The position numbers and the translations under genes are program-made. Positions 24,283 through 35,700 of a DNA stretch of 64,000 bases are shown one piece after another. Under the pieces are notes generated by a model that saw only the letters and a program-made list of their open reading frames with translations, did no database searches and was not told the DNA's origin. The stretch is from NCBI RefSeq assembly GCF_000189635.1, contig NW_002476013.1:248001-312000 (forward strand). Direction: 5' to 3'. The first letter of the stretch is position 1; each line of letters begins with the position of its first letter. The DNA is from Tetrahymena thermophila SB210. Taxonomy: Eukaryota; Ciliophora; Oligohymenophorea; Hymenostomatida; Tetrahymenidae.

Positions 24283-24949
24283 ACTATATTATGTTCTTTT
24301 TAGGTATCTAATTTGATCAAAATTAATTAATGATTATAATTAATTAATTAATAATTCATATCATTTATTAAAAAGCTTTTATTAAGTTAAATATATTAAT
24401 TATTAATAACTTTAAACCATTTAAGTAAATTAAAAATCTAATACCAAATATCTTATTCACCAATTAATAATATGTGAAATTAATTTTTTAAAATGGTAAA
24501 TATTTAATAAAAGCACAAGATCTAAATGAATTTTTAAATAAAGATAGAAAATTAAATTTGAAGAAAAATCAGCTATGATTTTTAAAGAAAACATGAAATT
24601 TATTTTTGATTAATTTTGATAAATAATTTAATAAAGTAAAATATGACCAATACAAAAAAATAAAAATAATTTATCAATTAAAACTTTAACATTTAACAAA
24701 TTTTTCTTTAAAATAAGTAACAAATTTTTTATTTTTAGATTAAAATTGCTTCTAGCTTAATAATCAATCAAGATGAATGGTAAAATCAAGCAAAATATAT
24801 AAAAAAAATCAACAGAATTTACAATTTAATATTCTTATATTTGATCAATAAAAATAATTTAGTTTTTTTTTAAAAAGTTTAAAACTATTCACACAAAAGA
24901 ATAAGATCAATTTATAAAAATCAAATAATTTAATTTATTTAAAAAATAT

Positions 24950-25112
24950 TAGCCAAGCCAAGAAGCTTATCTATTAGCACAAATTCAGGAAGTATGTCTG
25001 TTTTGGAATATATTGCCTTAAAAAAACTAAAAGAAATTAACTAGCACAGAAAAGTGTGTGATTTATCACAGACTAACTTGCTAGTAAGCGGTAGCAGGGT
25101 ACAAGAGACAAT
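24950..25112 (+). ncRNA. Candidate structured non-coding RNA (strand uncertain)
   Basis: A segment of about 160 bp inside a 1-kb spacer is clearly richer in G and C than everything around it and has no long coding frame. It contains a nested stem: ACTAGCA at 25040-25046 pairs perfectly with TGCTAGT at 25079-25085, and inside it GTGTGTGA (25054-25061) pairs with TCACAGAC (25066-25073) with one mismatch around a TTTA loop. A downstream piece ends in ACAAGAGACAATA. I tried to fit U1-U6, SRP, RNase P/MRP, telomerase RNA and H/ACA patterns and none fits convincingly. Plus strand is assumed from the order of stem and tail only. Confidence 0.4.
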
Positions 25113-25283
25113 AAAATAGTAATTATTTATGAGTAGATTAAAACAATTTTTTTTTTTACTACTTTAAAAACTTTTTTTGAAATTTTGTTTTTTGAGCTAT
25201 TAAAAAATAGAAGATAATTTTTTCATTTTATTTTAATAATAATTTATAATTTGCATGTTTTATTCATTTTTTTAGATAAAATA

Positions 25284-26489
25284 TCAATTTGTAGATTAAA
25301 ATTTATATTTTTATTGTTTGAGATATTAAATATTTTAATTATAATATTTTTCTACAAAATTCTAAGATTAGACAGAATATTCTACATCTTCAAAACGGAA
25401 AGAAAGTTCTCTTTTAATCAAATCATCTAAGTTTTACTATTATTTTTAGCAATTTTGAGAAATCCTTTACCTATAGTCAATGAGTTATTCCAATTCATAG
25501 ATATCAACATCTATTTCTGTAAATGTTAAAATATACTCACAAGTTAAATTATTTATTATGTAATTCGACTTAAATAAATTGTTCAAATTCCTCTTTTTTT
25601 GGATAATCTTAATTGTAAATCCATCAAAAGTCGTTATACTGGATTAATATATCTCTTCATAAAGTGATTTCTCAATTACTTCCAGTGCTTAAATAGATTA
25701 ACTTGTTATATCTTCTTTCTTGCTAAGTAAGTCTACCTGTTTATTTCTTAAAAATATCTGTTAAAGTGAGTTAATATCTAGACCTAGTAACTCTAGATAT
25801 GCTTTGGAGTAGCCCATTTATACATTTTCTAAATCTTATAATTGAAGATTTAAGCGACCAATGGAATACCAATACATTTAATTAGGATTATTTTAATTAT
25901 ATAAATCGATATAATTGTAGCAAAAATTAATAAACTTAAGAAATTCTTTATCTTTTTCAATCTATAAATTATCCATATTAATATGAGCTAATTGGCTATT
26001 CAAAAACTCTTACATCATGTAATTTTTACTAAGCATTGCAAAAACTTTATTATAATCACAATTTTAAACTTTTTGCATAAAATTAATTGCATCTTTTATG
26101 TTATTTTTATGGAATTTCTCATTTCTTCTCATCTGAATATTAATCACGCCCAAATTCTTTTTTTCTTCTACAAGCTAAACAATTTACTACTAGTATCCTA
26201 AGCTGATAGGATCTAATGAAGCTGAAAATCTTAAAATTCCATCATTTGTTATAAATAAACCTGTCATTATATTTAGTGTATTTTAATTTTAGTAAAGGCA
26301 GGGATTTATTGAAATAAATTCAGCTTATTTGTAACCATTATTTTTTTGTTAAAAGCAAATAATTTAATGTGAATTTTATTTTTCAAAGTCTTCTTCAGCA
26401 TTTATTTAATCTTAAAATTCTGCTTAAGTTTATTATTGTTCTAGTTATTTAGTTTCTTCAGTATTTAGTTCGAATGGAATGAAATTCAT
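25284..26489 (-). CDS. Array paralogue I (PAS-like family), 401 aa; array end
   Basis: Intronless intact ORF, ATG at 26489, TGA at 25284-25286. Motifs with positions in this copy: FITNDGILRF (79-88), SLGYQQQ (96-102), YWYSIGRLN (206-214), GYSKAYLELLGLD (226-238) with FLRNKQVDL (246-254), TFDGFTIKI (287-295), FTEIDVDIYELEQLIDYRQR (323-342), and DDLIKRELSFRFEDVEYS (355-372). Residues 10-50 are Gln/Glu-rich and probably disordered. The C-terminus ends soon after the signature. This is the last copy: no family trace is seen to the right. Function unknown; by fold pattern a ligand- or protein-binding PAS-like module is possible. Confidence 0.91.
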
Positions 26490-27807
26490 AATTCTATCAT
26501 AAAATTTTATTCCTTTATATGTTAATTCTAAATAATTGAAAATCAATATTAGAACCAGTGGTAAAGAATAAATAATAGAAAAAAGGTTTTTGTTTTATCT
26601 CGCAATAATTATGCAAAGAAATTTTTGAGATAAATCTAAGGCAACTGAGAAAGAAAATCAGAATCTTACTGCAGTAAGAAATTTAGGCTATTTAAATAAA
26701 CAGAATAAAATTTAAAAATTGAAATTAAAATAATTAACTTAAAAAATTTTACTCTCTTGTAACTATGTGGAATATTATACACTATGATAAAATTCTGTAA
26801 GATTTATAGTCTAGCAATTTTTAATAAAGACTACACATAGTTAGAACGAAAATATCTAATTATCTTTAAATATTTGAAATAATATTTAATTTTTAGCAAA
26901 AATCTATTAAACATTTTTATATAAAGAGAAGTATTTTTTAATTTTTCAATATTAATCTACTGCAATTTACTTTTAATATTGTGAATACTTCTAACATAAT
27001 TATTTGTTTTTAAGTCATCAATCAAATCAAAGAATTTTTAATTAGAATTATAAATCTAAATTAAGAATAAATTTTTTTTTTTGCTATTAATAATAACCTA
27101 TGCATGCCAACCTTTGTTATTTTATCTATATCTTTTTTAGAGATACAATTTTAGAACTAATAATAGTATAGATAGATAGATTAGAGTAATAAAATTCATA
27201 CTTTCAATTTTATTTTAATTACTTCCTGAAGATACTAGCAAATATCAAAATTACTTTTTCTCTATGATGACTTTAAAAATTATAATATAAAATTTAATAA
27301 ACTCTATCATAAATAAATAAATTTTTGTTTAAATTATTGAAATAGAAGATATATATGATAATTCTTCAAACAGAAAGTTATTAGACAGTAAATAAAATAC
27401 AGCTAGTGAGGAAAAAAATTAATTTTGTTTAATTTAGTTATAAAATAGAAATTACAGAAATGCAAACTTATATTTGTATAGAATACTTTTCATATAGAAT
27501 TATTCTGAATTAAAAATTAATTTCTTTAACGTTAATATTTGGTATTTATTTATTAAATTTTTACAACAATGTCTTAGGAAAATATTGGCATTATTTGCTT
27601 TTTTCAAAGTGGCTTTATTACTTTTAGATTTATTTTGTGAATATTGTTAAAGAAACAAATATAATAAAGATAGCTAATATATATTAAATATTGCACTTAG
27701 CTATTATTATATAATAATTAACTTTGATCAAAAAAAGAAAAACAATTAAAATTCTTTCTAATCATTCAATTTAAATCATAAAACAACTCATTATTTATTA
27801 TATTTAA
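26490..27807. other. Intergenic with one inverted repeat
   Basis: No gene is visible. TAACTATGTG at 26760-26769 and CACATAGTTA at 26834-26843 form a perfect 10-bp inverted repeat around about 64 bases. TTACTGCAGTAA near 26668 is a 12-bp palindrome. Confidence 0.55.
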
Positions 27808-28602
27808 ATGGGATCTTGCGCTGGTAAATCTTAAAAATCAAAAAATGTCAAAGGCTCTAATTAAAATGAGCAAGATTTAAAACCTCATTAATAGGTTGGA
27901 AACGAGGCGATGCCTGCATATATTTCAGAAATTTAAAAAAATGAAGAAAAGACTAACAATTAAAAAATTGATTCTCCAAATAATCAAGCATAATTTAATA
28001 ATAAAGAGAGTACTAATTAATAAGAAGTGGCTAAAATTTAAGAAGATAAAGGTGTTGATATAACTGAAAATAAGGAATCCTATTAGGTAGAATGTTAAAA
28101 AATGTTAAATCAAGCGGAGAATTAGTAAGACGAGGAGGAAAAGACTGAAGCAGTTAAGTGTAAAAATAATATACATAACTTGGACTAGCAGTCAACTTAT
28201 TTTACATCTCACTTGAATGAGTTGACATCTAAAAAGGATTGTCAATCTTCAGAAACTTCAACAAATAATCGCCCAAAAAGACCCACAAAAGTAGATACAT
28301 ACTAAGTAGGTTTAGTGGTTCAGATATTTGAACCCACCTAAAATTCAATGGAAGACGTGTTCTCAATCAACGAAGTGGACGAAGAAGTGGAAGAAGATAG
28401 TTAAGAAGTAAACAACTATATATATATTTATTTTTTAATAAATTAAATAAAGGACTTAACAAAATTTTCATATAAAACGAAAATCTTTGAAAATTTAATG
28501 ACAACTCAAAAGCAATTCTAGTTTTCTTCTAATTTGTTTAATTAAAAAGAGGACTTATTTATTTTTTTACTATTTTTGATTCCCGCTTTTAAAAATAATT
28601 GA
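27808..28602 (+). CDS. Acidic, probably lipid-anchored protein, function unknown
   Basis: The ORF starts MGSCAGKSQKS: Gly2 with Ser6-like spacing and Cys4 is the pattern of N-myristoylation plus palmitoylation, so a membrane-attached protein is likely. The body is hydrophilic, rich in Glu, Lys, Asn and Gln, with no folded domain I recognise. The simple ORF runs to TGA at 28600-28602 (264 aa), but after residue 200 it becomes AT-driven and hydrophobic. More likely exon 1 ends at 28407 before GTAAAC, and the next exon starts at 29067 after AAATAG, in the same phase, reading NLTDENEENIAQKNQHF. The true 3' end is not resolved. Confidence 0.65.
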
Positions 28603-30920
28603 TGATAGATAAAGTTGATGTCTGTATATTAAAAATCATTTATAAAGGATTAATACATTACACCTATTAATATGATTATAGGCATACTTTTTGCTATCTT
28701 TGATGAGCAACTATTTTTTAATCATAATTTGATTGCCTTATCCATTCAATCGCCCTTTTTTTCTAGTAGAGAGAAAATTAATAATAAATTGTTTAAGTGG
28801 TTCCTATTCCAATTTACTATTAATATAATTGAAAAATGATTGACTTACTGAGTTTCTAATTTGAAATCAAATAAAATTATGCTTATTAATGATTTAAATT
28901 ATTAAAGTTTTTTGATGTTGTTGAGCAAAATTTACCCTTTAACAAAACTCATTCACATTTTGCCAATCAAATTTTTATTATTCCAGTGAAATGAAAATTA
29001 AACGAAATTTACAGAAATTAAACTATAAATTTGTTGAATAATTTAATAAATAACTTTTTAAAATAGAACTTAACTGATGAAAATGAAGAGAACATTGCCC
29101 AAAAGAACCAACATTTCTAAAATTTAAAAGAAGACAACAATTAATTGTAAATTAAATATTTATTTATTTGCTATATTAAAATCTTCTCCTAAGTTATTTG
29201 CTAGAAAAAGTCTAAGATTTGTCTATCTGTTTTGCTTAATTTACTAAAAAAATATAACATATTATTTCATACTAGCAAATATTCTTAATCCAACATGAAT
29301 TATTGCTACAAAAATATTTATCTCTTTTTCATAATTTATAAATAGTAAGATATTCAATACCATCCAGTAAAGAAATCCTAACGATGTGTTATCATCTCTT
29401 TCTAATTCTAAACTAAGTCATTCAGAAATATAAAATGAGCATTTAGAATGAGCTGAATAATTAATTATATTATGAATTTAAATCGGAAGCATTAAAACTT
29501 GACTCTTTCTTTTTTTCTTTCTTTCTTTTGGTGATTATAAAATTTTAGTAATTGATAAGCTAGCTTAATAAATTTTTACAAACATTTTTCGAAAATAATC
29601 TATCAAATGTGATAATTATTTTTTTAATTTAAATTTTGCATCTTAAGCAAACATAACATGAAGTCGACTAGTAAAAGAGAAATAAATAAATAAATTCTTC
29701 AATTTCTAACAATATAGTAACAAAAAACAAACTAAAATAATTGATTTATTTATTTATTTACTAATTAAATAATAATCAACTCTAGTAAAGATTTTTTTAA
29801 TGCAGAGCTTATCAGCAGCTTATAAATAGTATATATTATTGATTCATTCAGGAACCAAAAAAAAAATATTTAAATCCTTCCTTTCCTTTAATCATAACTT
29901 ATATCTTATAATAATAAAAATAATTAATGCTAAGTTAAGTACATTATACCAATTAAATAATAAATACTATAATTAAAACCAAATATTTATCTATAATTTA
30001 TTAACTTTTGTATATAACAAACAAAATACACCTATTTATGTTTTCGTCTGAAACTTGCACATTGATAAACCTTTCTACAAATAAATGAAAAATTTATTTA
30101 TAATATGTCTTTTTATTTTAGTAAATTAATCTGATTTATTAAAAATAAATGCATAGAATTAACATAAATATTTGTAAGTTAAAAAAAAAAAAAGTTAAAT
30201 CAGGCCTATCATTGTATACGTCCAGAATATGGTCACGTTTTTGGCTTTTATCATCATTAAACTTTGATTTGTAGAAATGAATATACATATATATATATTA
30301 ATTATTTCAAAAATATATGTTATTAAATTTATTTAAGTAACCAAGTGTTTTCTTTGCTTTTTTAATGGGTTTCTTTTAAATTTATAAATTAATTGCCTTT
30401 TTAAAACAAAAAATAATTATTATTGGCTGCATTTAATTAAGAGATATCCTCAAAATTCAGGTGCTTTTTAATCATTAAATAAACACCTTTTGTTATTTAA
30501 AGATTCTTACACTACCACTTTTAATAATTAAATAAAAAATTTATTATAGATTTAATGTGAAAGCGCAAAACTTTGATAAATTAAATGGCTATTTCCATTT
30601 CTAATTTAATTAAAATTTCTCTTGAATTTTACAAACAAAAAGGAAGCTCATACATATCTAATAATAATACTAAAAAATAGAATCTTTAAAAAAAATATTA
30701 AACCTAAATTTGCTGATGTATTCTAAGTTTTGAAATATTGAAAAAGATAGCAGGCTAACCAAAAAGTGGTTTATTATTGCATTTAAACATTAAAATAAAA
30801 AATTATGTATAAATAAAATTTGTTTGATTTTTTCAATTATTTAATTTATCAGATTATCAAAGAAAGCTAAGCATAATAAAGTAAATAAAGCAATAAGGAA
30901 ATTTTCTAAATTCAATAAAA
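28603..30920. other. Mostly gene-free region with one possible exon on each strand
   Basis: 29067-29146 on the plus strand looks coding and may belong to the preceding gene. On the minus strand about 30275-30197 reads FYKSKFNDDKSQKRDHILD followed by VYNDRPDL, with better base composition than its surroundings, but without convincing splice partners. Otherwise AT-rich DNA with a CTTT-type simple repeat near 29505 and TATATA runs near 30285. Confidence 0.4.
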
Positions 30921-31710
30921 ATGGTAAATAAAGCGATTGATTGATTGATTATATTTGAATTATACAAACAGAAAAAATTAATACATGTAGATAGTTATTA
31001 AAATATCATATAAATTAAATAGATTAGATTTATTCTCTTGTAAAACAGATAAGGAAAAACTAGACTCGCAAAATGGTATGTAGACTATGATGAATAGGAA
31101 AAGTAAAAATTATAAGGAGAAATTAACCGTATTATTGTTTATCGTGATAGAAAGCACACAAATTTCTTAGAAGTAAATAATTAATTTATAATTCTAATCT
31201 ATCTGCAATAAATGTGAAAGCTTTCAAAAGATTTATTAGCAGTTTACTTGTGTTTCATTTAAAATATTTAGGATTAAATAATCATAAATTCAAAAAAAGA
31301 TATTATTTGACTAAAAGAAGCAATTAAAATTAATCATCATTTATTGTTTTAAAATAGTTCAGAAACTATAAAATTATTTATAAGAGATATGCTGGTCTGT
31401 TCTTTTCAATTTGCGTTGATACTACAGATAATGAACTTACATATCTTGAAATGATCCATTTATTTGTCGAAGTTTTAGATTCTTACTTCAGCAACGTACG
31501 TGAACTCGATATTGTATACAATTTCCATAAGGTAAATGAGATAGATAATGATAATTATATAAAAGATTTTATTATATTTATGCTTAATTTAAATTTAAAA
31601 TTTTTTAGGCTTTTGGTATTTTAGATGAAATGATTATTGGTGGAGAAATTATGGAAACAAGTAAAAGTTAAATTTTGGCTGCTTTGAGATAAGTTGAACT
31701 TTTAGAATGA
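30921..31710 (+). CDS. AP2S1: AP-2 clathrin adaptor complex, sigma subunit
   Basis: Small chain of the AP-2 adaptor, which links cargo receptors to clathrin at the plasma membrane. Four exons: 30921-30923 (only the ATG), 31023-31172, 31358-31531 and 31609-31710, giving 142 aa, exactly the usual length of sigma-2. Landmarks: [19 protein letters not shown] at the N-terminus, [20 protein letters not shown], the [18 protein letters not shown] helix, [33 protein letters not shown] and a final LLE. The residues place it with AP-2 sigma rather than AP-1 or AP-3 ([23 protein letters not shown]). The ATG-only first exon is required because the family's second residue (Ile) follows directly after the acceptor at 31022. 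Introns are 99, 185 and 77 bases. Confidence 0.96.
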
Positions 31711-32769
31711 TAATAGAAAAATATAATAAATAAAATGCTTAAAAATTTTGCAATAATAAATAATTTATATGTTATGTAATATTTTTTCTTTGTATTTATT
31801 AAAGAAAAAAATAATTCTTAAAAAAAATCAGTTTTCTTTATGAGAAAAAGCTTGAAATTTACCAACAATAACAATATACAATCAAATTAAGGAAATATTC
31901 GACATAATCAATTAAGGATATATAACTAAAATTTTATTTTATTTTAATTTATTTCTAGCATTTTAATAATATATAAAAATTATAAATTATTACTAAGTAT
32001 TCTAATAAAAAATATTTGTGTATTAATAAAATTAAAATTAAATAAAATGCTTTTTCTCATAATTTTATATAAATATGTTTAAGCATATATTTTTTAAAAT
32101 ACATTTTAAATGGGTTTATTCGTTCAAGATGATAGTAGATATAAATTAAATGTTTTTAATTTAGTAGGTTCGTTTACTTTTGCCAAAAATGTAAATAATA
32201 TGTAGTTTGAAAAACATGAATATCAATAATTGCAATCAATCATTTACTCAAATTCAAATAAATATTAAATTTTTACCAACATAATTCTATCTTTTTGATA
32301 ATTATAATTTAAATATATAAGTTAATAAAGTAAAAACTTCTACCAATGATTATTTGTTTGATTAATAGTTAAAAATTCAAAAAATTTGTAAAATTATATA
32401 AAAATTCAAAGCAATAAATACTTGAAATAAAAAGAAATATTTTTTTAAAATAAAATTTGTAAATTTGGTTTGTTATTAAAATATGCACCAGTTTTGCAAA
32501 GATGAATTTATGCTATTTGCTGGTTTTAATTAGTATTTATTATTTTTATAAATATTTAATCACCATCAATAAGTAAATCATATAAATTTTTTAATATTTG
32601 AAAGCAATGATCAATATCAAATGATTAAGATATATTTATTATTGTAGTTAATTAATATATTAACTTTTTCTTTTGTAATTTTGATTAATTTTTCAATCAT
32701 ATAGCAAAAAGAAAAAATTTTATTGTTAGAGTTTGCAATTTATATTTTAATAGAACTAAAATATTTATC
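31711..32769. other. Intergenic with one small ORF of doubtful value
   Basis: An ORF at 32110-32298 (+) starts MGLFVQDDSRYKLNVFN and codes 62 residues. Nothing supports it beyond an ATG and reasonable composition at the beginning; it may be a relic exon. No other feature seen. Confidence 0.4.
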
Positions 32770-35700
32770 ATGGAAGATATTATAGCATAAAAACAGATAA
32801 ATGTTGGATTTTCTCATAGAGTCATATTTAGGTCTATGAATTCCTACTAAAAACTAATGCATAAACCTGAAAATAAGTAAAGCATATTAACAATTATCTT
32901 TTCTGTAAATATAACGATAAAATATTATTTTGACCAATAATAATAATTTAATAAACATAACCATAAAAAGTACGTCTTATAAATAGTTAATTGATTCTTT
33001 ATGATGGTAAAACTGTGTATGATTACAATTATAGGAGGGAATAGGAGGCAGCTAAGTTAAATTTTTATTAGTTTACAAATTAGAAATCAATTGTAAATGC
33101 AACATTTGTTAACAAATATAAAGTAATGTTGTTAATTAGATTTTTAAATTAAATTAAGCTTCAATTACTTTATTTTAATTTTATTCCTTTATATTAGGTA
33201 TATATGGTGTTGTGTGAGGATTGGAGGCTGTATGTTTTTAGGAGAAATTTTGATTTGCTAAATAAGTTCCCATTTGATTCAAAGTATTCTGTAGGAATGC
33301 ATTATTTAGAAGAAAGCGACTAAATACTACTTATAGGTGTTGACTGTATAATTTATTTACTTAGAATTACAATTTATAGCAGCTAAAAATAAAGAAGACT
33401 CATCTTTTATGTTTTTATTTTTAAATTATAGCTATCGAGCTTGTTAAATTGGGTATAACAACTAACATCCATTAGTCAAAATTTTTGACAAACATTAAAT
33501 TCGAAATCGAAATGATAAGCAGTGTAATTTGGTTGATAATTTAATTAAATAGTGAATTATCTTTTATATTTAGTAATCAATAACTCAAATCTTAGACTGG
33601 AATAAGGGTTATTTCATAACAGGAAAGGGAGAAATAGACGATGACTAATATTTATTTATATGGAGTTTGAAAGACTTGGTAATATACTCTATGAAGAAAT
33701 TAGATATTATATATAAAATGTAAAATCTTGGAAAAAGAGAAAAAAGCATATCTGAAATATTATTTATGAGAGAATACAGATATGTTGTGAGTGGATATAA
33801 TGATGGTACAATCAAAGTATGGACATTATCGAATAATAAAAAGATTATCCATACCTTTGATGGCCATACTAGATAAATAGATAGTTTCACTCTTCATACA
33901 GACAAAAGAATGTTTTGGTAAATTTTTTATTTATTTTGATAAATTTGAATTTCATGAGATTATTTTATGATTTTTAGGAGTGCTTCAGAAGATATGACGA
34001 TTAGACTTTGGAATTTAGATGTAATTAAATGAAAAATTATTAATTTTTTAAAATATATTTGTAATAAATAGACATTTACAAACATGTACACTTTCCATTT
34101 ACAAGGTTCATTCCACAAGATTTTGTTGATAAATCACTAAAAGTTTATAGCAGAATAAGAAGGAGAAATATGCATAGGAAATATTTCTAGTGAAAATGAG
34201 CTTATTTGCAAACATTATGGAAATATTGTTGCATTTGATAAATCTTATAAAAATTACTATGTAGGAAAAGTTTCAGGAAATATTGAATATCTAACTTTCA
34301 CCCTTGATAATAACAGTGGAATGTCAATTTATGTGCCATATTTTAAAACCTAAGAAAATTTGCATGATCTATCCAAAATACCTATAAGCGTTTTCTATCC
34401 TCCTCCAAAATCCAATAATATTATTGAAATTATATCATGTCCTTATGAAGAAAATATCTTCTACATGCTCGTAGAAGGAGGAGATATCTGCAGATATAGG
34501 CTAGAAAAAGACACTGGAATTGTAGAAGATACATATTCTTCAGAATAAATTATGGATGCTGATTGCCATCCATTGAATTAAAAAGCAACTACAATTAAGT
34601 TTCTAAAAGTAATTTATATTTGGAATTCAAAAAAAAAAATATATTTTTTTAAATTAGGCATTTCCTCCATAAATTGATGTTGAAATTAATGACATAAGGA
34701 TAAGAGAACATGAAGAAAAAGTTGAAAGCAGCTTTGAAAATTTAACTGAATTATTCCTTAAAAATTAATTGATGACCTTAGGATGCTCCAAAGGAAGCAT
34801 AGTATTTTTGAATATAAATGATATGAAAAAGGTTTATGCCCGTTTTAGCTTTCATAGAGAGTAGATTTTATAAATCGATAGTGTTTATAGCAGTTCTCAT
34901 CAAGACTTTTTATTAGTTTCATTATGTGAAGAATATAGGATTAAGGTAACATTTTATATTAACCTAATTACTTAATAAAATATCTTTTAAAATAATATTT
35001 TTTAAACTAATTTTTTTATTCTTTGTTCATAAATTTTGTTATAAATATTAAGTTTTTTTTATCATTTTTATTTTTTGAAATAACTTTATAAAATTAATTT
35101 AATAATCTGAAATAAAAATTCTAATTAAATTAAATTTATTTCGTAAGGTTGTTAAATTCCATCAAAATAAGATTTAATGCATATAAGGATACGATCTCAA
35201 GTAGAATATAAGAATGTATTCATGCTGTATGATTACTTTTTTTTTATTTCAAAGGCTTATGAATATTTTAAAATAATAGTTGACTAGTTGTTTTTACTTA
35301 ATTTGAATGGTGAATTTGAAGTTTTCAGTTTGAATTAAGACGCAGATTTAGTTTGTAAATAATCAGATGAGGGAAATTTTCATGAGTCAAAAATCATATC
35401 AATCGATTTTTTACCTGCCAAATAGTATGTCTTAACTGCTGCTGAAGATAATAAAGTAACTATTTATGGTCTATAAATTTAGTTAATTTTGGTTATTATA
35501 TCAATAATAAAGGTAAAATTATGGCATATGGAGAAGATTTTACTGGCTTAAGTCAATATTTATGAAAATCTCTGCGGAGCATATTTTGCTAGCGATGATG
35601 GAGATATTTTGATTTCACATAATGGAAAGATATCTCTTATAAAGGAGTTTCATTTTGGTATTAAGCAAAGCTAGATAGAATAGATAAATGATAAAGTTGC

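Noticed and set aside
24950..25112. H/ACA snoRNA, U2 snRNA or telomerase RNA as identity of the GC-rich island
   Set aside because: The ACA box lies about 22 bases beyond the lower stem. The weak U2-like 5' string on the minus strand runs straight into poly-T. The telomerase template CAACCCCAA is absent.
30936..30952. TGAT/TTGA simple repeats here and near 50845 and 53992 as a regulatory element
   Set aside because: Short simple-sequence runs, common in AT-rich ciliate DNA; one lies inside an intron. No shared flanking motif.
34360..34548. A separate 62-aa gene
   Set aside because: It is in frame with exon 7 of the WD40 gene and appears short only because TAA is read as a stop in the standard code.
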